Assembly: GCA_030248215.1 (NCBI GenBank)
Contig: JASANG010000546.1
Coordinates: 202,658-266,657, forward strand
Source: Enoplolaimus lenunculus
Lineage: Eukaryota; Nematoda; Enoplea; Enoplida; Thoracostomopsidae
Length of the DNA stretch: 64,000 bases
Direction of reading: 5' to 3'
The notes beneath the pieces were generated by a model. The model saw only the letters and a program-made list of their open reading frames with translations. It searched no databases and was not told the DNA's origin. Shown in pieces: positions 25,395 through 36,779 of this stretch; the stretch's first letter is position 1, and every line of letters begins with the position of its first letter. A program made the position numbers and the translations under genes.

Positions 25395-25889
25395 AAAAAC
25401 CTTTAACTCTAGTACAGAACTTCGGCGTATCGTCTTTGTTGGCCTACTTTTGTCTTAGAGTTTAAGTGAGGAAATCTCGTAACCAGGATTTAGGGCGAGT
25501 TTTGAAGAATTAGCGAGCGAGAACCTATACATTGTTTCAGTATTAAATCACTCTGGAGTCTCAAAATGTTTCTGTATTCACGAACTGCTTGGTCTAAATC
25601 ACCAAACCGGAACCCCCGTCAACCAATTGTGTAACTGTGAAGCTTTGCACAATTTTATTATCTTTAGCTTTGAGCTAATTAGGCTAGGAAATTAGGCGAT
25701 GAAGTTTTCTTATGAACAGCGTCAAAGGCAATTTTTTTTGAAAATTGAATAATTAACAGGCTGCGAGCGAAGCGAGCGAGTAGCTATGGGTAATTTTGTA
25801 TCTAATGTAAATTATGACACACGAACAGATTCCGATTGGAGGGATGCGGCCCCCCCACCCCCACTCGGTTTGCCCCTGAATACAGCTGC

Positions 25890-28230
25890 ATGTAACAAAA
25901 ATTTTTAATCTACATTTATTCAGAAGGTTATTCTAATGTCTGTTTAAAATAGCGTTTTGTTTATCTCAAACTTTCCGGAACGAATATTGCCCGTTCATCC
26001 TTCCCTTTTTATGTGTCTCTGATTGCCTACCATAAATGTTGCTACATTACAGCAAATGTGGCAGACGTCAATTTAGTGGTATGCAGCATTTGGTTTTGAG
26101 AGGTCTTAACAATAATATTCCCTGATGTTTCGACTGTAACTGCAGTTATGCTATGATACCGTAACAAGTCGATCATAACTCGTCTTTAGACAAGAGAACA
26201 AGAGTATACCGTTGTATTCATACCATATCACACCCAGCTCCCGATTAAAGGGGGTCCCGGGCTTCCCACCAAAAGAGGCCTCTTACCAACCGAAAAGCGA
26301 CGATATCTTTCAATTGATAACAAGCCAACAAAATTTTTTTCGCGTACCACGAAGTTATACAATCTGTGAAACATTCCATAGGGGAGCCCTCTAGGACCTG
26401 TGTGGAGCAGCCGAGTAATCTTATTCCAACGTCAATCGTAGCACTACGGGATTTTTGGGGAGTACTGTTTGCGTTCTTCGGCCTTCTGTAGGGCTATATA
26501 CAAGGGTGTACAAAATGCTTTTCCAAATGTTGAGAAGTTCTTCAGATTAATCGTGTTTTCTGGTTTCTACAAGGGGCAGGTAAGACTATGCCACCTATCA
26601 TTTGCGATCCCACACTTATAGTAGTACGATGGAAAGTTTCGTAGTCAGATTAACTGTATTTAGGACAGGAACTTTGCTTTCCAACCTAGAGAGCCCTTGC
26701 ATCGACAATCCTTATCAGTCATCAGTGGACTATTGCTTTTTGTTAGGCAGACAGATAACATCAAACCGGCTGCAATTCGCCGTGCCGAATCACGGCTGGA
26801 CAACACTGGCACAAGGTTTGGAACTAAGGGTACTGTTTTGCAATCGCCACTTTTTCTACTGGCCGGCCGGTCATTAGCCACCCGCCGGCCAATATAAAAA
26901 ATTATAAATTATCAAACATTTTTATAATGACCCGTTGACCAGCAGTAAAAATAAAAACATGTTCCAACATTTTGCAACTTCGAAGCATATTTTTTACTGC
27001 AAAATAAAGTGCCCCAAAGTCCATGTAACGGAATATGTAAAAAAGCAGTACGTTTAAATCGCATTGGCATTAAAATATATTTGGCGCGTATGTTCGTAGT
27101 TAATATCTGCTATTTTTGCACCTGTGTCTACGGTTTCATGCCGTGTTGTGTGCTGAAACTAATCACGTGAAAGTTTTAGCCTATTGAAGGCAACTTTATG
27201 CCCAAGATTTCAGCAAAAGTTTTAGAATCGAAATTTAAATAAGATTTAAAATATTAAATTGATGATGTCAAACAAGCTAGGAGACTCATATCCTCGCGCA
27301 TACCTGCTCCTGGATAAAACCTCTGACCGCTGAAGTAGGGGGACAACTCACAGCAGGGTGGTAACAAAGGTTCGGATTCGGATTCGGTAAAAAATTTGCG
27401 GTTCAGATTCGGATCAAGTTTTGGTTCTGACAAAAAACCGATAAAAAGCCGAATCCAACAGTGTTTGGCAGTGTTTTTTATTTCTAAGCTACAAAATTCA
27501 AGTAAATCGTTATTATATAAATCAATATATTTTATTGCAGGTCACAATTCTCTGAACCGAGGTCGAGCTCGAAATATATACCACCGTTTAACGTTATGCT
27601 GCTGGCATTGCGTTGATATTGTGAAACTAATTATATATCTCAAATTCGCAGCATGCAGGATTCGGACTCAGATTCGACAAATTAGGAATGGATTCGGATT
27701 CGGATTCGACAAATTAAGAATGGATTCGGATTCGGTTGAATCGTGGATTATGTGCCGCCTTAAGAGTGTTTTGAAAGAAATTTTTGGAAAATAGGGTGGT
27801 CGAAAAAGTTTAAAAAGAGAAAACGTGTCCCGTGGGCCGTAAATTTTGGAACAATTTGTTTCCATAAAATGTATCACTTTAAGCTCTGGTGTATAAAATA
27901 ATTATGGTTAATACAAGGGCCTGCTAGTCATATGGTCCCCGGGCCTTCTAGTCATACGGGGTCCCAGACCTTCTGTTCATATCGGCCCCGGGCCTCCCAC
28001 CACCTTAATCCGGCCAAGATCACACCACATTTCGGGTGGTGGTGGGAGAGGTAATTGCTATCGGCAAAACCAAATATACACACTACTGAAGGTTAATGAA
28101 ATCAGTCTATAAACTTACACCTACTTTAACGTGCGGTGAGTACATACCTATGTACACGATTACACGAATGTGCCCCGTTGCACACTGTTGTTTAAATAGG
28201 TCCTTGATATCATTACGCTATTGACTGGTT
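25890..28230. other. Intronic stretch, no further gene recognised
   Basis: It lies in the Ig gene intron 22802-28238. A low-complexity run of TTCGGATTCGGA-like words occupies about 27370-27745. A GGCCGGCC-rich patch occurs near 26862-26890. I see no exon or transposase. Confidence 0.45.
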
Positions 28231-28238
28231 TTATTTAG

Positions 28239-28331
28239 GTAAAATGGCATCATAAACAATGTAGTAACGTATCGGACCGATGGACACAGTTAAACGATGT
28301 CTTCAGCTTCAAAGCATCGTCACGATATTCG
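28239..28331 (+). CDS. Ig-domain transmembrane protein gene: middle Ig exon
   Basis: The exon encodes 31 residues beginning VKWHHKQCSNVSDRWTQLND and ending SFKASSRYS. VKW supplies the conserved core tryptophan of an Ig domain, 16 residues after the first core cysteine, as expected. The acceptor TTATTTAG|GTAAAATGG and donor TCG|GTGAGTTG are both good, and both junctions are phase 0, matching the flanking exons. An N-glycosylation sequon (NVS) is present. The exon was found by reading for the missing middle of the Ig fold. Confidence 0.75.
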
Positions 28332-28339
28332 GTGAGTTG

Positions 28340-30880
28340 CAATTGTTTCTGCATTATGGTAATATTAACGTTTTGATTAAACTATTATACTTTTTGCAAT
28401 CACCAGTAGGTTCAATGGTGTGCAGCAGGATGCGACTGTATGCAAACAGTCCGCACACTCCGATCAGAACAGGAGTTGCCTGCCAATTTGCACAAAAATT
28501 GCTCTCTACAGGGACGATCTATACGCCTATTAATAGCAAAGCTTGTATAACCTTGAAAATGCTCGCACCGTGGTCACGAATTAGCCATATAAAAATGATT
28601 AAAAACAGTTAGAGTGTCCTTTTCAACGTAAACTATGTATAAATCTCAATAATATTCAAACACTGAAGAATACGCGTTTTAACATAGCTATTAGGCATCA
28701 TCAATATGCAAAGCCTGTTCAAAACTCAATTCAAGTTTATCAGTTTGAAATACGGCACAGGGGGTAAATATAAACGCTCGTAGTCAGCCTCAAATGTTAA
28801 AATGCTAAAAATATTTATGTGGGGCATATGGGGATTTCGCAGTACTTAAAAGTGACGCCCAACACCTTTGTATGTTGGTGCATAAATTTTTTCGAGTAAA
28901 CTGTGCTTTTTCTGGCAAACCTCTATAGCAAAAGACCCGGTATAATATCGTAAAGCATAGAAACCTACGTATATCTAAACGTTAAACTGTATATATCATA
29001 CTCAGTGACTTTGGTCATGTATAAAGGTCGTCAACAAAACCCTTTATGTTCATACTTTGTACAGCTCACAGCAAAGGCATTTCAGATCAACAGCACATCC
29101 AACAACGACATGCCCTCAATATATTAATAGTGAAATAGGCACAAATGATTGTATTACCTTAGCTAGTAGTCATGTTACACGCGTCGTATAGAAGAGAAAT
29201 AGGGAAATATACTGTTTCGAAATTTAGGGGAAGACGAGAAAAATAGAAGCGTCTGCATGCTTTAGAATAAGCTGCAGAAGTTAACATTTTTCTCATTTGC
29301 CACACCCGTTCACGAAATGTATTTTATTTAAGTTGATTCCCTTATGAAATGAGTTCGTTATTACGCCCTAAGACTCGTGTATATGTCATGGCGAGCTAAA
29401 TATTCTCGTATGGGCAATTTTCGTCAGCCAACTGGATAGTTGCTTATGTTTCTGAAACATTTCTCTCACCTGTTTATGGTTTGTAGGTTTGACAATGAAC
29501 GCAATATGCCAAAACTTTACAATATTAACCGTTATTCGCCGGTTTTCGGATATTTGGATTGAAGGAGTGTTCCAACACCCAATAGCTTGACGCTGGATCC
29601 TGAAGCGGTTCTCACGTCTTCAGTTTAACGTTTGCAATTAATAGCTCATAATATATTTTATGTAGTAAATGATAAAATGAACATTTTGGCTTGCTCAAAT
29701 CATGTGCAGCGTTGTGCAAGACGGAACTGGATTCTACCGGAATCGGAATCAAAACTACAAATTTTTTGAGAATACGTATAATTTGTATTAACAAATAAAT
29801 TTAGGGTATCTGTTAGCTGCCAGCGATTTTCAAAAATGTCGCATCAACATATTGACATAGCTTTGGTTCTGTAAATAAGCTAAACTACAATCAATTTTTA
29901 TTTTCAAAATAAAACGGTAGTTTTGTTTGTTTAGATGTTAAGATCGAGACAACTTGTATGCAACCAAAATATTATTAAATTAAAAAGTTGCAAATTCCGA
30001 TTCCGATGCAACCAAAATATTATTAAATTAAAAAGTTGAAATTTCGATTCCGATTGATTGTGCAATCGGAATCTGAATTGAAACTCGGTTTGAGTCGGAA
30101 TTCTGGAAGCCTAAGGCAAGCTTAAGCTAAGCCCAAGCAAAAATTATTCTTAACATTTAAGCCTGCTCTACTGCGGTCTTGTGAGAAAATGACAGCGAGG
30201 CACCGCTAAAAGTAATATTGGCTGATGTTTGTACGATTAAGCATAAGTAGTATATAGAGGGCAGGCGTTAATATAGTCTGACCCCCAAACAAGTCCATGG
30301 GGCCCTCAATAAAACGTTTTACAACTCTAAAACTTCTTGGTCAGCGAAAAACTGTTTCGTTTGCCAAAATGGAGCCCCAAGGATTGCCCAATAATTGGGG
30401 GGTTCGGAGGGGGGTCGCTTCCGCCGGCAATGCTCATTCAGGTGGTCAACGCAAGTATTTATTAGTCAGTAGCAATCTTCTAAAACAAACGTTTCGGTTA
30501 TCCGAAACAGAAATTTAATCACGGATATCCGGATAAGTATCCGGTTAAAATTGACGGGTATTGGGATATAAAAAATATCCGATGCCCATCACTACCTAAC
30601 ATAGTTTAAAGATGTTATTTAATGCCTTTCATATGGAACTATTTCTTCGTACTAATTTCCTTCAATTTGACTTATTCATAAATATTGTTCATTTCTAGTT
30701 TACACTCCAAATTTAAAATTAATTTACTAGACCTGTAATTATTGATGAATGCTAAATATCGCAAGCCTCTTTATGGGCACCAAACAGGAGCTCAACCGCT
30801 AAGCCCAGGGCAGAGGATCCATAAAATGCGATAAGGAATCCCATCTTTGATATAGGCAACCAAAAGGCTAACGCCAAGCA
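28340..30880. other. Intronic stretch with a small tandem duplication and TTCCGATTCCGA-like runs
   Basis: No exon is seen. A 48-base unit beginning GCAACCAAAATATTATT occurs at 29960 and again at 30008. It is embedded in words such as GATTCCGATT. The TATCCGGATA-type element end is at about 30500-30597. Confidence 0.5.
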
Positions 30881-30884
30881 TAGT

Positions 30885-31505
30885 AGCATAATGTCGTGCC
30901 TCAAGCAGCTGTTTGTCCCAGTTGGCAACTGGGACGTCCCAAACGACAACTGCTGTTCGGGGCAGCCTAAGTAACTACTGGAATGCAGAATTTTAATTGG
31001 TTGTTCGGATTTGACAATATTCCAAAAAAACTGGACTTCCATCGTAATTATTTAGCTTCACCATATTTGAACCGATCGTTAACAGTTTGCATTCCAGCAG
31101 CTGTTTGATCTGTATGTACAACGGCGGCGGATCCAGGAATTTCTGACGGGGGGCGGTGTCGCAAATATTATGAAACGCAAAAAAAGGTAAAATAGAAACC
31201 TTTTATCATTTTATGACCAAAAAATTTTCTGATAAGGAAAATGATATCTTTTTTACACATTTTCTGAGGGGAAAATGTAAAATAGGGAAGGACCTTACAA
31301 TTTTCTCACAAAAAGTTTCTGATGGGGCGCACGCACTCCCCACACCCCCGCTTCCCTCTGGATCCGCTAGTGTCTGTGCATCGTCCAATCAAATGTTTTT
31401 GTATTCCAGTAGTTGCTTCAGCTGCCCCAAACAGCAATTGTCGTTTGCGACATTCCAGTTGCTATCTGGCGCAAATAGCTGTTTGGGGCATGACAATTTT
31501 TGAAA
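30885..31505. mobile_element. Fold-back element with ~110 bp inverted arms, holding a nested GGATCCAG MITE
   Basis: The segment near 30890-31000 (words such as AACGACAACTGCTGTTCGG, GGGGCAGCC and ACTACTGGAAT) reappears inverted near 31395-31505 (ATTCCAGTAGTTGC, GCTGCCCC, AACAGCAATTGTCGTTTGCG). Between the arms lies the MITE at 31121-31375. It is inside the Ig gene intron 28332-32050 and has no coding content. Confidence 0.65.
31121..31375. mobile_element. Short inverted-repeat element (MITE), GGATCCAG family, copy 2
   Basis: Ends are GGCGGCGGATCCAGGAATTT on the left and CTCTGGATCCGCTAGTGT on the right, inverted with respect to each other. Internal blocks such as AAAATTTTCTGATAAGG and TTTTCTGAGGGGAAAATGT match the copy at 20920-21160. 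The nearest flanking words, CTGTATGT and CTGTGCAT, may be a diverged target duplication, but this is weak. Confidence 0.65.
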
Positions 31506-32050
31506 AATCTGAATGGCTCTAAACTGGTTTCCATTATGATCGAAAAAAATTTAGTATGAAACTTGAATATCATTCGCCGGCATTTGCTGGATCTTCTAGA
31601 CCGGTAGCAATTGTGTCACAATTTGCAGGCTGGTTTATAACAGTTGCAGCGGTGTATCGTTGTAGTTTTCCATCGATTTAGAGCATGAAAACCGACGCAC
31701 TGGAAATTTCAAAATCTTTACACTGGAGAGGTAAATTTGTATTTTAAACCTGTCATAAGTTCTAGTCATAGATTCTAATAGGCGGTGACTGAGCATGGGC
31801 AACCATATCTCCGTTACACTGCATCAGTCTTGATCTTGACAGGGGTGTAGTCGGATTTTATTTTAGGAGCAAATAATCACATCAAAAAATTTACTTGCAA
31901 GCGAGCATTACGATCTATAAAAATTTAACGTTTGCAGTTTATTCTACTGCATGTAAAAGTGCTTTTTCATAATTTTCCAGGGATTTCGGAAAAATATAAA
32001 ACCCCTGTCATCCCTTACATACGCCCATATATTTTATTCTTGAATTTCAG

Positions 32051-32222
32051 TCGAAAACATTACAAGACTATTCAATCGGTGTTTGCAAAGATATATTGGA
32101 AATAATTAATGTTCATGAGCACGATTTTGGCTGCTACCGCTGTACTGCTCAAATTCCAACCGCAGATAACGCAGAAACTATTCATAACAGTTATTCGAAC
32201 ACTACTCGACTAATCCAAATTG
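32051..32222 (+). CDS. Ig-domain transmembrane protein gene: last Ig exon
   Basis: It encodes SKTLQDYSIGVCKDILEIIN then VHEHDFGCYRCTAQ and a tail ending RLIQI. The block D-x-G-x-Y-x-C (DFGCYRC) is the F-strand signature of Ig domains and carries the second core cysteine. The acceptor TTGAATTTCAG|TCG is strong, phase 0. The donor G|GTAAGC leaves phase 1. With the two previous exons this completes one Ig domain of about 120 residues, V-like in length. Four further cysteines in the domain could form additional disulfides. NSYSNTT supplies possible glycosylation sites. Confidence 0.8.
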
Positions 32223-32270
32223 GTAAGCTGTTGTGTACTTTGAATCGAACGATTCTACCACAATTCGTCG

Positions 32271-32436
32271 CAGGCCCGTAGCTAGCTCACCTCGGTAGGG
32301 GGGGCAAGATTTTTCCTTAGGGCCATTCAAGGGTTTTCAATGACTTACAAGCAAGATTAAAAATCTTCTAGGAGAGATCAAAATTTTTCCAAGGGGGTGA
32401 GCCATCCGCCCCTGTCCCCTGTTGGCTACAGGTCCG
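32271..32436. mobile_element. hAT-like MITE, CAGGCCCGTAGC family, copy 1
   Basis: The left end is CAGGCCCGTAGCTAGC and the right end GTTGGCTACAGGTCCG, inverted. Flanks are ATTCGTCG (32263-32270) and ATTCATCG (32437-32444), an 8-bp duplication with one mismatch, typical of hAT. It is homologous, in the opposite orientation, to the 152-bp copy at 46802. It begins only 49 bases after the last Ig exon. Confidence 0.8.
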
Positions 32437-32444
32437 ATTCATCG

Positions 32445-35400
32445 TCCGGACAACTTGTCACTAGACTGTGTCATACATCTAAATGCTTAGTCTTAGCGTG
32501 ATATAAGCATAATCCTTGATCTGCGCTTTCATGCCTAAGCATAATAAAATAGTTTAAGCTCGTAATATTTTGAAAAAGCTTGAAGCATTAAACATTTATG
32601 AAATTGTTTTATTTTTTGGAACTCTCTTTAGAAACACACCTATTTAATAGTTGAGCTTAAGCTTTAAGCTAACAACAAAAGACCTTGTTTGTTTTCAAAA
32701 CTCTGCTTTTCGTTTTTGATAACAATACAAATAGTTTTCAAAGTTTCTATATTCTTTGGCTTATTCGATATATAATATAGTTTACGTCTGTTAGATAAGT
32801 TGGCCTGGGCATTGCTTTTACTATAAATATCCCACGGCTCAGATGTGCTTTGTTTTTAGCATATATACGTTGTCTTATTTTAGCACTTGCCCGGTTTTAA
32901 CTTGCTATCCAAACCATGGTTTCGCATTTTTAACATCTTCATGACAGCAATATCTGTCAGGACACTATAATACTGTTCCAAGTATTTTTATAAGTTGCGG
33001 TGTTGTTTATTTCTGTGCCGAAACAGCGAACTACAGAAGATTTGTGTTCTTTAAGGCGTAACCTTATGTAAAAGGAAACGTTTGACCTCTACGGTACAAA
33101 AGGTTGAAACGTATAAAAATTGCTTTTTTTCCTTTCATAACTTGGGAGTGGATGATACATCACCTCTTGTCTGTAATCTTGTATACACCAATGAACCGAA
33201 AAAATATTTTCTGTATTTTGTTCCATATGTGGATCTCTATCTATGAACCCGATGAATGTTTATTTTGATCTGTTCCTGATAATACGTGAAATGTTTGACC
33301 TTAAAAGATAACCAGAAAAAATACAGTGTGTTATATTTGTATAGTTATTTAAATATTGTTCGTGACGGAAAAATTAAGAACGCGATTTCTTTTTAGCAAA
33401 CGCATCTTGGTTTGTTTGCAGCTTCCAATTTATTAGCCAGCTACAAAGGTTGTGTTTACGACTACATTTGCTGACTGTTTGACGCAAAGCAAAACTTATT
33501 TCAAGCCACGAATATAAATGAGTGTAATTAACGAATGAAATTTCAACTGCGTTTAACTTTGGCTGTTGTTCAACTGTTTGAACGAATACCGGTGCAGTTT
33601 AAAACTAAGTTATTTTTGTTTTTCTGGGTCCATGTTAACTATACGTCCTTTTAAAACTTGAAGAATAAGTTTAAACTATAAGGTGAAAGTCCACAACCTA
33701 CACTTAATAAGCCTAATCTAATGTGACAGGCATTTTGTTGGTAAAGCAGAAACCAGTGTTTTGCCTTTGCGTTGTAACCACGAAGATATCAGTAGTACTA
33801 ACTTGGAGCTTAATCTATAAGAGCTGACATTGAAATCTAAACTGAATGGGACAAATTTAGTTCGGTTTTTGTCGTTAGTGTAGGTTTTCGTTTTAAATCA
33901 ACCAGAAGTTTCCAGATTTTATGAGATGTTCGGGGAAAACATTCAATCAGAAAATTTCACATCACCGAAAACCTATTACCTCACAATGTCGCCAAACATA
34001 ACACTTCGAATATATTTGTGCACCTTTTTTTATTTTATGTTCCCCGTTTACGAATAACATATACCTGCAAATTTCCCTTGGGTAACTTGAGGCGTATTTG
34101 CTTTCAACCAAACCCAAAATTACATGTATGTTGGTTCTTTTATTTCATTAAATACGTGGTTAGATTAGATTTCGGTTGTTCCAGACTTACGTTGGAAGTA
34201 TGTCCCAGTTGTATAAATCAACATAGGTGCAATCTTGCTAGTTTGGTGATAGCTCAGCTGTGAATCAAGGAGATTCTAGTGGGGAGAATACTTTTTTGTG
34301 TTCTGAACTTGTTGGGACATACATTCCCTCATCTCCCGACGATCCGCCTCTGTTACAACCGAACCACGTTTTCTTGATAAACACATCTGTGGACCGTTAA
34401 GTTTGTAATGACCCGAAGCGATCAAAATAGACTACTTTCTGACGGTTCCTTTAGGATCACGTAAATTTTTTCATCAGGGTTAACAAACCTGTTACGATCT
34501 GTGACCTGACCATTTTTCAAAAGCCGACAATGGCCCCGTTATATATATGTTATTGTAATAAAAAAGATTTTTAAGTCGATGGTAAATTTAAATTTGTTTT
34601 AAGGAGACGATGTGCCAATTTTAAAACCAACTTAAACATACAAGCTTGAAATTAATTGAAAGCAATCGTTTTTGGTCAAACGCAGCTATTGAACTGTTGT
34701 CTAGCGTTTTTGATATGTCTTTCGTTGTTGTACTTTGGCGCACCAGACGGAATACCATTAATACGTTTTAGTTGCGGTGAATTGTTATTTGAACGCATTA
34801 AGCTTTACATAAAGGTTCAATTGATGGTCCACTCTGAGAAAACAAATGTTTTTGAATCACACTAACATAGTAAAATAAGTGGCTTAGCATTGTGTCAGCA
34901 TCTTTAACTGCTGTGTTAATGATCAACTTGATATTTTTATACGCCAAAAATAACAAATTCATTCGAAATTGAACATTAAATAAAAACTGTTTGATTTTCA
35001 TAATACCAGAACGTACCCACAGTATTAATTACATAAATTAATTTGGTAATTTTAACATCTGTTTGATTGACACTCACTTTATGCAGGCTTGGGATTTAGT
35101 AAAAAGCTGCTATTTCTGCTTCGAGCATTGGGCGGCGCCTCTGCACTGCTATAAATGATTTTTATACTGTCATCGTTTCGCTAACTAAAATTATACAGGT
35201 CCAGCTTACTATTTGACATTATTAAGGACTCTATATAGCAGTTTTTAAATAGTTTTGTTACGTTTTTTCCTTTAGCTTGTCAGAATGTATCAAAAACATA
35301 TATACGTGTAGGTAAAAGCTCTAGTATAAAAACCTTAAACAGTTTTCTATTGTATAAAGCGAGATTTCAAAATAAAACTCAAACTCAATATCAAGCTGGA

Positions 35401-35555
35401 AGTTTTTCACATAAGAGTTTTGGCTTGTCACAAGATATACATACAATCTCATATCATTCGTTAGCTATTTTATAAAAGATACTTGATGGGGTATAGTCTA
35501 CTAGAGCCCCTTAGTTGTCATTGGGTTTATTGTTAATATGTTTTTAATACCTTTG
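32445..35555. other. Intronic stretch, nothing recognised
   Basis: This is part of the 6.1 kb intron 32223-38340. It is AT-rich and I found no exon, RNA gene or element with clear ends. Confidence 0.45.
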
Positions 35556-35561
35556 CAAATG

Positions 35562-35775
35562 TACACTGCAAAAAATGGTGAGTCAAATTCACTCTCTCCG
35601 AAATAGGCTTTTCGTGACTACACAAATTGAGTCAAAATTCGACTCCACCAGAGTCAAATTCGACTCCCTGAGTCATACGTTTGACTCTGGCGGAGTCGAG
35701 TTTGTCTCAGCTTGCGTAGGCCTGAAAAGCCTATTTCGGAGAGAATCAATTTGAGTAGCCGTTTTTTGCAGTGTA
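35562..35775. mobile_element. Short fold-back DNA element (MITE), TACACTGCAAAAAA ends
   Basis: The left end TACACTGCAAAAAATGG is mirrored by the right end TTTTTTGCAGTGTA. The mirror symmetry continues inward, including CTCTCTCCGAAATAGGC against GCCTATTTCGGAGAGAA. Repeated GAGTCAAA and GACTC words fill the centre. The 214-bp size, TA at both ends and absence of a coding frame fit a Tc1/mariner-type or similar MITE. It is intronic to the Ig gene. Confidence 0.8.
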
Positions 35776-36212
35776 GAACGTTTTGACAAAATAACAAAAC
35801 CAAGTCTATCACGACCTACCTTAAGAAAAAACTTGTCAGGTCTCTGACGGGCCACTTTATTATACTCCGTGGTTTTTTGAACAATGACCTAGTACCTGTC
35901 GAAGCATTAATATTTCCGTTCAGTTGTGGTACTCGAATTACGTCACTATTGCATGTTGCCTGGCTAGGTAATTCTGTAACTAAATTGCAGCGATGTTAAA
36001 TTAAAATTTGGCGTCTGTAGTATTTGTCAAAATATCCGTTTCCTTAAACTGTGCAGCTAACGTTCACCGGTTTTAAGGGCCGCCAGAATACGCGGACCAC
36101 GTTTTGTACCTGTCCGAAATTTTTAGAACAATTCGGTATGGCAGGGGCAACTGAAGCCTTCAATCGCCGGTTTAAAATATTAATGAAATATCAAACGAGC
36201 CGGATGACTTTT

Positions 36213-36360
36213 GAGACTGCCTGGAGGCCGTCTTATTTGAAATAAGTTAAATGTTCAGAGTTCAGTTTCTACAATGTTTCTCCCTTCAATATTGGGTCAG
36301 TTAAATTTTTTCTTAGTTTTTACTTAGCTATTTTAAATGGAAATTTTCTGCAGATTCGCA
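36213..36360. repeat. Dispersed ~150 bp repeat, copy 3
   Basis: It begins with the palindrome GAGACTGCCTGGAGGCCGTC and continues through TTCTACAATG, CTTAGCTATTTTAAATGG and AAATTTTCTGCAGA, matching the copies at 18690 and 19711. Confidence 0.6.
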
Positions 36361-36611
36361 GTAAAAAAATTCGAGCTTGAGATTTTTTATTTTAAACGAA
36401 ACACCCCGGTTATTTATTCAGTGATGCATCGAAAAACACCATTCCAATTTTGGACTTTCGTGTACCAACGCGAGACCTTATTTACATACCTGTACAAGAT
36501 ACGTAAAGAATTTATTACTTTGCTTGTTGTATAACGTCGTGGGCATTTGTTCAGCAGGTATACAATACAATACATGCCCTATTATACACAAATTAACTCA
36601 CAGCGTAAGAG

Positions 36612-36690
36612 GTACTGCTGTGGCGCAGTCGGTTGACACATTGGTTTATGGTTATGTAACACGGGTTCGACTGCCGTTCGGGGCTCCGGT
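36612..36690 (+). repeat. tRNA-derived SINE head
   Basis: Box A is TGGCGCAGTCGG (36621-36632) and box B GGTTCGACTGC (36664-36674), spaced as in tRNA genes. The stems are not consistent with a working tRNA. It lies in the Ig gene intron on the sense strand and is unlike the two other tRNA-like heads, so it is probably a separate family. Confidence 0.65.
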
Positions 36691-36779
36691 TTTTCAAGAT
36701 CCTTTTGAGTTCAGATTTTATATGTTCATCGTGGTTAAAAAGCGGCGACATTTATTCAAGAGCCGAATTTTTATTTGAT

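Larger units (their letters stand above)
23208..25878. mobile_element. hAT-like DNA transposon, non-autonomous or decayed, with perfect 8-bp target duplication
   Basis: The left end CAGTGGCGTACCGAG and the reverse complement of the right end, CAGGGGCAAACCGAG, are matching inverted repeats. The inner GGTGGGCCGCATCC is also mirrored. The element is flanked by AATACAGC at 23200-23207 and again at 25879-25886, an exact 8-bp duplication as hAT transposases produce. No transposase frame is visible in the 2671 bases, so it is decayed or non-autonomous. Two tRNA-like repeat heads lie inside it. It sits in the intron between the first two Ig exons at 22802-28238. Confidence 0.85.

Noticed and set aside
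27396-27794. 132-codon plus-strand frame
   Set aside because: Its content comes from the TTCGGATTCGGA low-complexity run; no protein-like motif.
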